Below are positions 1 through 7,087 of a DNA stretch of 11,487 nt, one piece after another (the first letter of the stretch is position 1; each line of letters begins with the position of its first letter). The DNA is taken from assembly GCA_021810735.1 (NCBI GenBank), contig JAJZIF010000075.1, forward strand, positions 1-11,487, given 5' to 3'. Both the position numbers and the translations under genes were made by a program. This DNA comes from Acidobacteriota bacterium. Lineage in GTDB: Bacteria; Acidobacteriota; Terriglobia; Terriglobales; Acidobacteriaceae. The notes under the pieces were generated by a model. It saw nothing but the letters and a program-made list of their open reading frames with translations, ran no database searches and was not told the DNA's origin.

Positions 1-3000
1 TTTTCCAGCAAGTTGCACCTCTCTCGCGGTACTTGCAGTATAGTTAACCGTGCCAAATCTAGTACCATCATTGATGGTTGCGTCTGGTATTCCGAGTACA
101 GGGTGGTTCAATGCATTAAATGCTTCAACCCTGAACACGAAGGATCGTCCGCCGCCTATTGGGAACTGACGAAATATCGATGTATCTAGATCGACGTAGG
201 CCTGTGATCTTAGCGAATCTCGTCCCGCGGTTCCATACGTGTACCCCGGAGGCGTTATATAAGCTGTCGTGTTAAACCACTTGGCTGCAGTATGTGGCGC
301 ATTGTTTGGATTGCCCACAATATTCAGGTGCTCGTAGTTTAGTCCACTACCAATATTCGCCACATCACTGCTTGTGACCGGCGTAAACGGCTGTCCGGAT
401 TCAGCCGTTAAGATGTTATTGAGCTGCCAATCACCGATAATATAGTTCAGAATCTTATTTTTCACCGAGAACGCGTTTCCTGGGCCGAAAGGTAATTCCC
501 ATACCTGATCTGCCGTAAGAACGTTAGTGAGGTCGATACCCGACACGGACCTGCTCCCATATCCGGCAGGATCGTATGGATCCTGAGGAACGCCGCCTTC
601 TACCCCAAACCACCCATCTCCACCTACGTCAATGTCTTTGGACCACGTATACGATAGTTGATACGACAATCCTTTAACATACCTGCGCGACAGTGATACC
701 TGCAGAGCATTATATGAATTGCTTCCCACGCTATGGTCATAGAATGTAGGGGCGATGTACGGAAAGGGTGCCCGGGCCTGAGGGTCGCCTGGCCCAGGAG
801 TCTTCGCCGTGTTATAGAATCCGCCAACATCAAGACGCCTCCCTACAGACCCAACATAATTGACGGTGAGGTTTGTGGAGGTATTAAGTTGATGCGATAC
901 GCCAAAGTTGAATTGTTCTGAATACGGGTTCTTGATTTTTGGATCATAGAACCACTGAACCTGATTGAAGGGAGTCGCTGCGGGGTACAGGCTGCTACTT
1001 CCGCCCGCGAAAGGATCTTGTGCTTTTACAGTCGGCGTGGCCGATGTGGACGAGGGCAGGTTAAGGTTATTCGATATCTGCTGTCCGATATCGGGCCACG
1101 ATCCCTCGATATTCTGTGCCATTTGTGTCACAGCGGCCCAGTTGTCGTACACAATGCCGAACCCCATATGTACTACGGTCTCAGGCCGCATTTGATAAGA
1201 AATGCCAAACCGCGGACCAAACTCATTGTATTCATTGTGAGCTATCTTGGCATTCGGTGACACAACCACGTGGGCCGGCAACACACCCCCGGGAATGCAA
1301 GGCGCAAAGACTGTCGAACTGCAAGCCGGTGGAAGCTTTTGAATGATATAGGTGCCATTGTTGAAGTCCATATCCCCGGTTACTATTCCCCCGTGCTGTC
1401 GTTCTGTGCCTGCAGCACCATATGCTGGAATCAGCGTGAGATCATATCTTATTCCGTAGTTGATAGTTAACTTCGAAAGGGCTTTCCAGGAATCCTGGAC
1501 GTAGGCGCTCAATACACCACCGGGGCGTTCCGTTTCATTCACGTTCCTTCTGTTCCCCGACGAAGGTACGTTGAGAACGAATGATGCGATCGGATCTCCT
1601 GTATTAATGACGTCCGCAGGATTGGTATCGCCCGTATTCTGAGCGGTAAAATTCAGACTGTCATATCCAATCGGACTCACAAATCCAGCTGATATGTAAT
1701 CACCGCCCGCTTGGATTATATGATTCCCTGTCGTCTTTGTGACCGACCCACTATACTGCCAGCTCGCAGTTTCCTTAGGTTCGTTTTGGATTGAATCGCC
1801 GCCATCCGAGTAGCCTGCGATCCCGGGTGAAGGCAAGAGGTCACCACCGTTGGCAGCTTCGAAGTTGCCCGTAAACGCCGTCGCAAATCCGACCTTTTGC
1901 ATAATGCTCGTAATCGGTTGCGTGAAAAGCGTCGATGCATTGTCGGCTAAAAGTACTCGCCCTATCTGCGCCTGAGCTATGAGACTCGGACCGAACACAT
2001 GCGTGAAACTCCCACCCCAGTTTTGAGCCGGAGTTTCTGTAGTCTGCCGGAGGGTGGGTAGGCCGCCGGAGGAAGAGGCTTGACTAAAGAAGCGGCTGTA
2101 TCGAAACCAGCCAGAGTTGTTGGATCCAAATGATTGATCGATACGAAGCGTAAATTGGTCTTGATTTTGAATGATGGGAGTCGTATCTAAAGCGTTGTCA
2201 CCTGCTGCGTCTATTACCGGACCTGCCTTGGGAAAGACAAATTGAGCGAAAGCCACCATTGTTGGATCAATCAGATTTGAAGGAATTTGATTATTCGGAA
2301 ATGGCTGGCGGATATACTCACCGGGCGCATTCGGGTTTGGCACTGTGCTGTAGGGGTTGTAAATCTGCGTGGGCCAATCACTCTCATTCCCTGCTAGCTC
2401 TGCTGCTGTGGGAACATGCAAAGGAGTATCGGATTCCGTTGCATAACGAAACCCCTGATACCCTGCAAAGAAGAATGTCTTATTTCGGCCATTGTATAGA
2501 TGCCCTAAGAGGACAGGGCCGCCAACCACGCCACCGAATTGGTTCTGGTGGTAAGGAGTTTTTGAGCTTGAGAGGGGCAGAAAGAATGCGCGCGCATCTA
2601 AAACCTGATCTCGATAATACGAAAATAGCGCTCCGTGGAAATGATTGGTCCCCGATTTCGTAACGACATCGATGACACCGCCCATCGTAGCACCGTATTG
2701 CGCGTCGTCAGTGTGCGACACCACCTTGAATTCCTGTATGGCATCGATGATTGGAGGGACAGCATAAGTGCTGAGCAACGTTCCCTCATTGAATATACCG
2801 TCGGTGAAGAACAGGTCACTACGGTTGTTTTCGCCGTTCACCGAAGGATAAGAGAATGCAGACCCTGCTGCAGCAGGCTGTACATTGAATGACCCCCCAA
2901 CACCGTGGTTACTGTTCTGCGCGTCACTGATCGACACTACACCGGGAGTCAGCGATAGCAGCTGAGTGAAATTGCGCCCGTTGAGTGGCAGATCATTTAC

Positions 3001-3459
3001 CGCCTTCGTGCCCATCACCGTACCCAGGCTTGCACTCGTGGTGTTCAACTGCGGTGCCATACCTTGCACATGAACCACGGTACTTTTGCCGCCCACCTGC
3101 AGAGAGACGGCGATAGCCGCTCTTTGGCCCACCGTCAGCGTAAATGCCGAGACCTGAGCCGTGCGGAAGCCTGCAGCACTAGCTTGTAAGGTGTACGTCC
3201 CTGGATTCAGGTTGACAAATGCGAAGGCACCAGCCTGATTCGTTACTGTTGCATTGATGACAGACGTTCCGACGTTCTTGAGCTCAACTTTTGCCTTCGG
3301 AACAACCGCCCCCGTAGGGTCTTTCACCGTGCCACTCAAAGTTGCAGTGGAAATTTGCGCCGAGCTTACGCTGGTCCATACAACGGTCATCCCAATCACG
3401 GCTAGAGTGACAAATAGAGCTTTCGTAAGCAACTGAACCGATTTAAAGAGAACAGCCAT
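1..3459 (-). CDS. TonB-dependent receptor, Oar-like, with N-terminal carboxypeptidase-regulatory-like domain (C-terminus cut by window edge)
   Basis: An uninterrupted reading frame of 1153 codons runs from ATG at 3459 to base 1 with no stop. The first ~34 residues form a signal peptide: a basic start, a hydrophobic stretch, and a VSSA-Q cleavage site. Residues ~36-120 match a carboxypeptidase-regulatory-like beta-sandwich (SGTVKDPTGAVVPKAKVELKN, then NLNPGTYTLQASAAGFR). From ~130 comes a plug domain (LPLNGRNFTQLLSLTPGV, FFTDGIFNEG, AQYGATMGGVIDVVTKSG), then a long beta-barrel with aromatic-rich strands (YVQDSWK, FGPRFGISY, SYTWSKDID). The last visible residues, TAREVQLAGK, resemble the terminal strand of this family, so only a few codons are missing. 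Such proteins sit in the outer membrane and take up or bind large substrates, often glycans. Substrate is not visible in the sequence; a fucosylated glycan is inferred from the neighbours. The Shine-Dalgarno is weak (GGGG, six bases before the ATG). Confidence 0.93.
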   Translation of the reverse strand, partial: MAVLFKSVQLLTKALFVTLAVIGMTVVWTSVSSAQISTATLSGTVKDPTGAVVPKAKVELKNVGTSVINATVTNQAGAFAFVNLNPGTYTLQASAAGFRTAQVSAFTLTVGQRAAIAVSLQVGGKSTVVHVQGMAPQLNTTSASLGTVMGTKAVNDLPLNGRNFTQLLSLTPGVVSISDAQNSNHGVGGSFNVQPAAAGSAFSYPSVNGENNRSDLFFTDGIFNEGTLLSTYAVPPIIDAIQEFKVVSHTDDAQYGATMGGVIDVVTKSGTNHFHGALFSYYRDQVLDARAFFLPLSSSKTPYHQNQFGGVVGGPVLLGHLYNGRNKTFFFAGYQGFRYATESDTPLHVPTAAELAGNESDWPTQIYNPYSTVPNPNAPGEYIRQPFPNNQIPSNLIDPTMVAFAQFVFPKAGPVIDAAGDNALDTTPIIQNQDQFTLRIDQSFGSNNSGWFRYSRFFSQASSSGGLPTLRQTTETPAQNWGGSFTHVFGPSLIAQAQIGRVLLADNASTLFTQPITSIMQKVGFATAFTGNFEAANGGDLLPSPGIAGYSDGGDSIQNEPKETASWQYSGSVTKTTGNHIIQAGGDYISAGFVSPIGYDSLNFTAQNTGDTNPADVINTGDPIASFVLNVPSSGNRRNVNETERPGGVLSAYVQDSWKALSKLTINYGIRYDLTLIPAYGAAGTERQHGGIVTGDMDFNNGTYIIQKLPPACSSTVFAPCIPGGVLPAHVVVSPNAKIAHNEYNEFGPRFGISYQMRPETVVHMGFGIVYDNWAAVTQMAQNIEGSWPDIGQQISNNLNLPSSTSATPTVKAQDPFAGGSSSLYPAATPFNQVQWFYDPKIKNPYSEQFNFGVSHQLNTSTNLTVNYVGSVGRRLDVGGFYNTAKTPGPGDPQARAPFPYIAPTFYDHSVGSNSYNALQVSLSRRYVKGLSYQLSYTWSKDIDVGGDGWFGVEGGVPQDPYDPAGYGSRSVSGIDLTNVLTADQVWELPFGPGNAFSVKNKILNYIIGDWQLNNILTAESGQPFTPVTSSDVANIGSGLNYEHLNIVGNPNNAPHTAAKWFNTTAYITPPGYTYGTAGRDSLRSQAYVDLDTSIFRQFPIGGGRSFVFRVEAFNALNHPVLGIPDATINDGTRFGTVNYTASTAREVQLAGK

Positions 3460-3572
3460 CTGAGACCCCACTATAGGTTTTGAGGTAATGACGCCACCGT
3501 TCGGACGTTGATGACGTTACAGCTAAGAGCTTTTTTGGGAACCGCTACGACTACAGTTCAAGAATCGCCGGA

Positions 3573-3602
3573 ATTCTAGGGGAGTGTTTTCCGTACTGTC
3601 AA
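3573..3602 (-). promoter_or_regulatory. Sigma-70-type promoter for the TonB-dependent receptor
   Basis: On the minus strand a perfect -35 hexamer TTGACA (3602-3597) is followed by an 18-base spacer and TAGAAT (3578-3573), five of six matches to TATAAT. This places the transcript start near 3565 and gives a leader of about 105 bases before the receptor ATG. It is the best promoter match in the window. Confidence 0.7.
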
Positions 3603-3633
3603 TTCTTTTTTGCTGGATTATGATGTTTTTTTT

Positions 3634-3648
3634 TGAAATGTTATTTCA
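3634..3648. promoter_or_regulatory. Candidate IclR-type operator, perfect 15-bp palindrome
   Basis: TGAAAT-GTT-ATTTCA is a perfect inverted repeat with a three-base centre. In length and GAAAT/ATTTC layout it resembles operators of IclR-family proteins (E. coli IclR recognises TGGAAAT-N-ATTTCCA). It lies about 30 bases upstream of the receptor -35 box, in the divergent gap between the receptor and the two dehydrogenases, with an IclR gene about 2 kb away. Binding by that IclR is inference. Confidence 0.45.
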
Positions 3649-3656
3649 CTATATGA

Positions 3657-3671
3657 CACGTTAAAAACGTG
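3657..3671. repeat. Inverted repeat CACGTT-AAA-AACGTG
   Basis: A perfect six-base inverted repeat with a three-base centre lies eight bases beyond the TGAAAT/ATTTCA palindrome, in the same divergent control region. It could be a second regulator site; nothing else in the sequence assigns it. Confidence 0.35.
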
Positions 3672-3711
3672 ATGCCATACCTCTTAAAATCAATGTGATA
3701 CATGCAGAGGC

Positions 3712-3740
3712 AGGGCGTCGTGAGCATTCACGGACGCCCT
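3712..3740 (+). other. Strong stem-loop in the leader of the first dehydrogenase gene
   Basis: AGGGCGTC-GTGA pairs with TCAC-G-GACGCCCT around a GCAT loop: eight plus four base pairs separated by one bulged G. It lies about 170 bases upstream of the first dehydrogenase start. No T-run follows on either strand, so it is not a classical intrinsic terminator. A leader RNA structure, an attenuator or a REP-like element are all possible. Confidence 0.4.
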
Positions 3741-3911
3741 CAAACGCTGCTTTCCTTCCGCTGGGGACAGGTCTACGTGTAAAGTACTGTTGTCCTGAAT
3801 ACCAAAGATGGGCTTCGCTTAGGGCCTTCATCAAAAAGGTCTACGGTAGCGAGGCCATGCCGCTGATATTCACCTTTGGACGCGACGAATTCACGTAAAA
3901 CGGAGATTCAC

Positions 3912-4670
3912 ATGGATGCATCGTTCGGAAGTTTTCAATGCAGGGGCAAACTTGCTCTGGTAACGGGAGGAGGCAGCGGGATTGGGGCGGCAATTGCCAG
4001 GCACCTGAGTTCCGCGGGAGCAAGAGTGATCGTTTCCGATATCAATCTCGCAGCAGCCCAGACAGTCGCCGGCGGATGCGAGAACGCCACCAGCGTCATG
4101 TTGGATGTAACCTCCGATGTGAGCATCCATAAGGTTTTCTCTGATATAGAAGCGTTGGACGTACTGGTCAACAACGCCGGCATCGGCATGGTGGGCGGCG
4201 TCGAACAGACTTCGCTAGATGACTTTCAACGGATTATGCGGGTCAACGTGGAGTCTGTCTTTCGCGTAACGCAGATCGCATTGCCTGCACTTCTCAAGAC
4301 GCGGGGATCAATTGTGAATATAGGTTCCGTCGCAGGTTTGGTCGGTGTTAAGCAGCGGTTTGCCTACTGTGCCAGCAAGGGCGCTGTCATCGCGATGACG
4401 CGGCAACTGTCGGTCGATTATCCAAAGGAACTGCGGGTCAATTGCGTTTGCCCCGGCACTGTCGATACTCCATTCGTCGCTGGATATCTAGCCAGATACC
4501 ACGCCGGTGAAGAAGACTCTGTTCGCGAACAAATTAAACTCAGGCAGCCGGTTGGCCGCCTCGGGACCCCGGACGAAGTCGCGGCGCTTGTGCGATATCT
4601 CTGTTCGCCCGAGGCGGATTTCATGCATGGCAGCATCATCAACGTGGATGGAGGCTGGACCGCCGCCTGA
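3912..4670 (+). CDS. SDR-family dehydrogenase, probable 2-keto-3-deoxy-L-fuconate dehydrogenase
   Basis: A 252-residue cytoplasmic short-chain dehydrogenase. Visible motifs are the Rossmann glycine motif TGGGSGIG (18-25), Asp43 after the second strand (prefers NAD over NADP), NNAG (87-90), and the catalytic set Asn112, Ser139, Tyr152, Lys156 (YCASK). The C-terminal half carries NCVCPGTVDTPF (178-188), RQPxGRLGTPDE (211-221) and a final VDGGW. These are the pattern I recall for the DHRS6/BDH2 group, which includes bacterial 2-keto-3-deoxy-L-fuconate 4-dehydrogenases. That reaction oxidises the C4 hydroxyl of 2-keto-3-deoxy-L-fuconate in non-phosphorylative L-fucose breakdown. The neighbouring fucosidase and L-fucose-dehydrogenase-like gene support this, but substrate assignment within SDRs is uncertain. 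The start at 3912 is preferred over an in-frame ATG at 3876 because GGAG lies seven bases before it and the protein then has the usual family length. Confidence 0.9.
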   Translation: MDASFGSFQCRGKLALVTGGGSGIGAAIARHLSSAGARVIVSDINLAAAQTVAGGCENATSVMLDVTSDVSIHKVFSDIEALDVLVNNAGIGMVGGVEQTSLDDFQRIMRVNVESVFRVTQIALPALLKTRGSIVNIGSVAGLVGVKQRFAYCASKGAVIAMTRQLSVDYPKELRVNCVCPGTVDTPFVAGYLARYHAGEEDSVREQIKLRQPVGRLGTPDEVAALVRYLCSPEADFMHGSIINVDGGWTAA

Positions 4671-4913
4671 GACAGATGGAAGCATACCTATCGCGGCTGT
4701 TTGATTCAATTTTGAAAGGCAACAACGTCCCATCGGTTCATGCGTGAACACACGCGCTTGCCGCATTTCACAGACGGCGCGGACGACATCGGGCAGTCCA
4801 AATGGAACTCGATGATCACCATGGCTGTGTCACCGATCTATACTGTACGGACTCGACCTGGGGCCAGTCCCGGCGATGCCTGCGATTGCGGGATGCAACG
4901 GAGGAGTTTTTTC
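4671..4913 (+). other. 243-base spacer between the two dehydrogenase genes
   Basis: No convincing gene or terminator is seen. An in-frame ATG at 4740 would add 58 residues to the second dehydrogenase, but that extension has no recognisable domain and sits before the Rossmann fold, where this family has only a few residues. The spacing is long for an operon, yet both genes face the same way and no promoter is obvious in the gap. Confidence 0.4.
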
Positions 4914-5678
4914 ATGCGCGATCTTGCCAACACTGTGATCCTCTTGACGGGTGGCGCCAACGGAATTGGACGCGAATGCGCTTCAGCTTATGTTCGAGAG
5001 GGCGCTCAGGTGGCGATCCTTGATCGCGATCACAATGCTGTCCGCCAAGCTATGTCGGAGCTAGGGTCTTCCGTCATCGGCATTTCTGCCGACGTGTCCG
5101 ATGGCTCCGCCGTCGCTCATGCCATCAAACAGGTTATCGCTCACTTTGGACGCATCGACGCAGTACATAACAACGCTGGAATTTCCACCCCATCTAAACC
5201 ACTTCATGAAACTTCTGAGGAGGAGTGGAATATCGTGCAGTCGATAAACCTTAAATCTGTCTTTTGGACGACCAAACATGCTTTCTCCGCCCTGGCCGCA
5301 AGCCGGGGAACGATCCTGAACACAGCCAGCATGGTCGGGGTAATCGGCCAGGAGAATCACGCGGCATACGTAGCCACGAAGGGTGGAATGATCGCTCTTA
5401 CCAAAGCGATGGCCGCCGACTATGCGCGCTACTCCATCCGGGTCAATGCGATTTGCCCCGCCGGTGTTTGGACGCCCATGCTCGAACAGTGGTGCTCGGA
5501 ACAGCCCAATCCGTCAGCGATCGCAGAATACTTGGATGACATACATTTGTTGGGGTTTTGCCCTCGTGGCGATGTCATCGCAGATGCCGCCGTTTTTCTG
5601 CTTTCGCGAAAGGCGCGATTCATCACCGGCTGCATCCTTCCAGTGAGCGGAGGAGCTGAAATTGGGTACCGGCGCTGA
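4914..5678 (+). CDS. SDR-family dehydrogenase, probable L-fucose dehydrogenase (HSD17B14-like)
   Basis: A 254-residue NAD-type short-chain dehydrogenase. It has TGGANGIG (12-19), Asp37 at the end of the second strand (NAD preference), NNAG (86-89), and catalytic Asn112, Ser139, Tyr152 and Lys156 (YVATK). Several stretches follow human HSD17B14, an enzyme shown to be an L-fucose dehydrogenase: VGVIGQ before the catalytic Tyr, YVATKGG, RVNAICPAGVWTPMLE, and the ending VSGGAEIGYR. The predicted reaction is oxidation of L-fucose at C1 to L-fuconolactone with NAD. L-rhamnose or another sugar is a possible alternative. The start at 4914 is chosen because a strong GGAGGAG lies seven bases upstream and the resulting N-terminus leads straight into the first strand. 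With the upstream dehydrogenase it supplies the two redox steps of oxidative L-fucose degradation. Confidence 0.9.
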   Translation: MRDLANTVILLTGGANGIGRECASAYVREGAQVAILDRDHNAVRQAMSELGSSVIGISADVSDGSAVAHAIKQVIAHFGRIDAVHNNAGISTPSKPLHETSEEEWNIVQSINLKSVFWTTKHAFSALAASRGTILNTASMVGVIGQENHAAYVATKGGMIALTKAMAADYARYSIRVNAICPAGVWTPMLEQWCSEQPNPSAIAEYLDDIHLLGFCPRGDVIADAAVFLLSRKARFITGCILPVSGGAEIGYRR

Positions 5679-5705
5679 TGGTCGTCGGGCCTCTCTCATT
5701 CTCTG

Positions 5706-6485
5706 TCAGTTTTTCACGTGTCCCAAGTGCAGCGAAATTTCCGCCGCAGCCGTTTTGATCGCCTTCGCAATTTCTGCTGTGCGATTGCGCGTCATTCGCG
5801 TCAATGGACCGGAAACGCTGATACCCGCTGTCACCGCGCCCTCTGAGTCAAAAATTGGTGCGGCAAGGCAGCGGGCGCCAAGTTGGGCTTCCTCGTTGTC
5901 AACCGCGTATCCTCGCCGCTCTACCCGACCCAATTCCGAAATTAAGTCGCTCTTGCGAACGATGGTGTGCTCCGTGAATCTATCTAGTTGCATGCTTCGC
6001 AACAGGCGCTCCCGCACATCTGGCGGCTGCCACGCCAGAATAGCCTTCCCCAATCCCGTGCAATGCAAGGCGCGACGCATGCCTATCTCAGAGACCATAC
6101 GAAACAAATGGGGGCTCTCAAGCACATCGATATACAAGACACTGGGACCATCCAAGACAGCCAAATTCACAGTCTCTTCCGTGATCCTTCTCAGATCTTC
6201 CAGAGTCGGGCGACTGATCCTGCGAATGGTAGATTGATATGTGCTGTTGGATCCAAGCTTCACCAGCCTGGGCCCAAGAAAGTATGCGCCTTGGTGGTCC
6301 CGGACGAGGTATCCGGTTCCCTCGAGATGCGTGAGCAGCCTATACGAGGTACTCTTGTTGAACTTCGTTAACTCTGCAATATGCCGTAACTGCAAACCGT
6401 CCGGGTTTCGATCAAGCAATTCAAAAATTGCCAAAACCTTGGTTAGGACACCGACAGGCGCCGACGTTAGCTGACGCGTTCTCAT
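5706..6485 (-). CDS. IclR-family transcriptional regulator
   Basis: A 259-residue protein of normal IclR length. Residues ~10-65 form the N-terminal winged helix-turn-helix (KVLAIFELL, LRHIAELTKFNKSTSYRLL, LEGTGYLVRD). Residues ~80-259 form the effector-binding domain, with the family signatures HCTGLGKA (141-148), RRGYAVDNEEAQLG (190-203), CLAAPIFD and AGISVSGP. IclR proteins bind sugar acids and similar small molecules and usually repress, sometimes activate, nearby catabolic genes. This gene converges with the second dehydrogenase, 27 bases separating the two stops, and precedes the fucosidase on its strand. A GGAG lies nine bases before the ATG. The likely role is control of the fucose genes in response to a fucose-derived acid; the ligand is inference. 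Confidence 0.93.
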   Translation of the reverse strand: MRTRQLTSAPVGVLTKVLAIFELLDRNPDGLQLRHIAELTKFNKSTSYRLLTHLEGTGYLVRDHQGAYFLGPRLVKLGSNSTYQSTIRRISRPTLEDLRRITEETVNLAVLDGPSVLYIDVLESPHLFRMVSEIGMRRALHCTGLGKAILAWQPPDVRERLLRSMQLDRFTEHTIVRKSDLISELGRVERRGYAVDNEEAQLGARCLAAPIFDSEGAVTAGISVSGPLTRMTRNRTAEIAKAIKTAAAEISLHLGHVKN

Positions 6486-6673
6486 TTCTTAGAACTCCAA
6501 ACTCATCAATTCTCCCATTGTCGCTGCAGGCGACCATTTCACGCTTCACGAGGAGCCTATGGATGTCCACAGATCAAGCCCGATTTCGGAGCTGTTCTCC
6601 TTTAGCTTCGTAGGTGATTTGATTGACTCCATTTTTCTTCTTCAGTGTGAGGTTTCGTCAAGCTCAAATTTCT

Positions 6674-6687
6674 TTTCACCTGTGAAA
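6674..6687. promoter_or_regulatory. Palindrome TTTCAC-CT-GTGAAA upstream of the IclR gene
   Basis: A perfect six-base inverted repeat with a two-base centre lies about 190 bases upstream of the IclR start. It overlaps TGAAAGTGTTTATTTC (6683-6698), which is a loosened version of the TGAAAT-GTT-ATTTCA palindrome in front of the receptor gene. This is a candidate autoregulatory site; the pairing of the two sites is by eye only. Confidence 0.3.
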
Positions 6688-6982
6688 GTGTTTATTTCCT
6701 ACAATGCTGGTACACCCCTACGTCAGCAATCTTAACTACGCATTACCCGAATCTGAGCACTCCCTGCTGTCAGAGATCTGAGCGCCTGTTTTCTCACCCT
6801 AATCTCAACAGAGTAGGTTTCGATTGGCAACAAAAACAACGATGCAGCTGTCGCTTTTCCTGGTATAAAGCCGGCCTGGAACTGCTGTCCGGCGAATCGT
6901 ATCCAGCAGCGATGCCCATTGCCCAATGGGAAAGAAGCAGCAGCCCACGAAGAACCGTATCCTAAACGTTGTACTTGCGGGC

Positions 6983-7007
6983 GGGTTCCAGCAGTCCCAC
7001 TGGACCC
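6983..7007 (-). terminator. Hairpin downstream of the fucosidase gene
   Basis: GGGT(T)CCAG pairs with CTGGACCC around an eight-base loop, with one bulged base, about 80 bases past the fucosidase stop. No U-run follows on the minus strand, so intrinsic termination is doubtful. Confidence 0.2.
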
Positions 7008-7087
7008 CCCCTAGATGTGCGCACCCCGCTTCTCTTGATAATCTCTTTCCGCACCCCTCTACCGGGAGCATGGCGTCATCTGCGTTC

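Larger units (their letters stand above)
6486..7087. other. 602-base intergenic region between fucosidase and iclR-type gene
   Basis: Neither strand has a reading frame with recognisable protein signal. The stretch holds the iclR-type leader, the TTTCAC/GTGAAA palindrome (6674-6687), a CCCATTG/CAATGGG palindrome (6915-6930) and a hairpin downstream of the fucosidase stop. Short minus-strand frames at 6732-7116 overlap each other in different frames with no family resemblance. Confidence 0.5.

Noticed and set aside
5662..6237. 191-codon plus-strand open frame
   Set aside because: It is antisense to the IclR gene, which has full-length family signatures; the frame shows no protein family of its own.
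6915..6930. CCCATTG-CC-CAATGGG palindrome as a terminator
   Set aside because: The loop is only two to four bases and no T-run follows on either strand.
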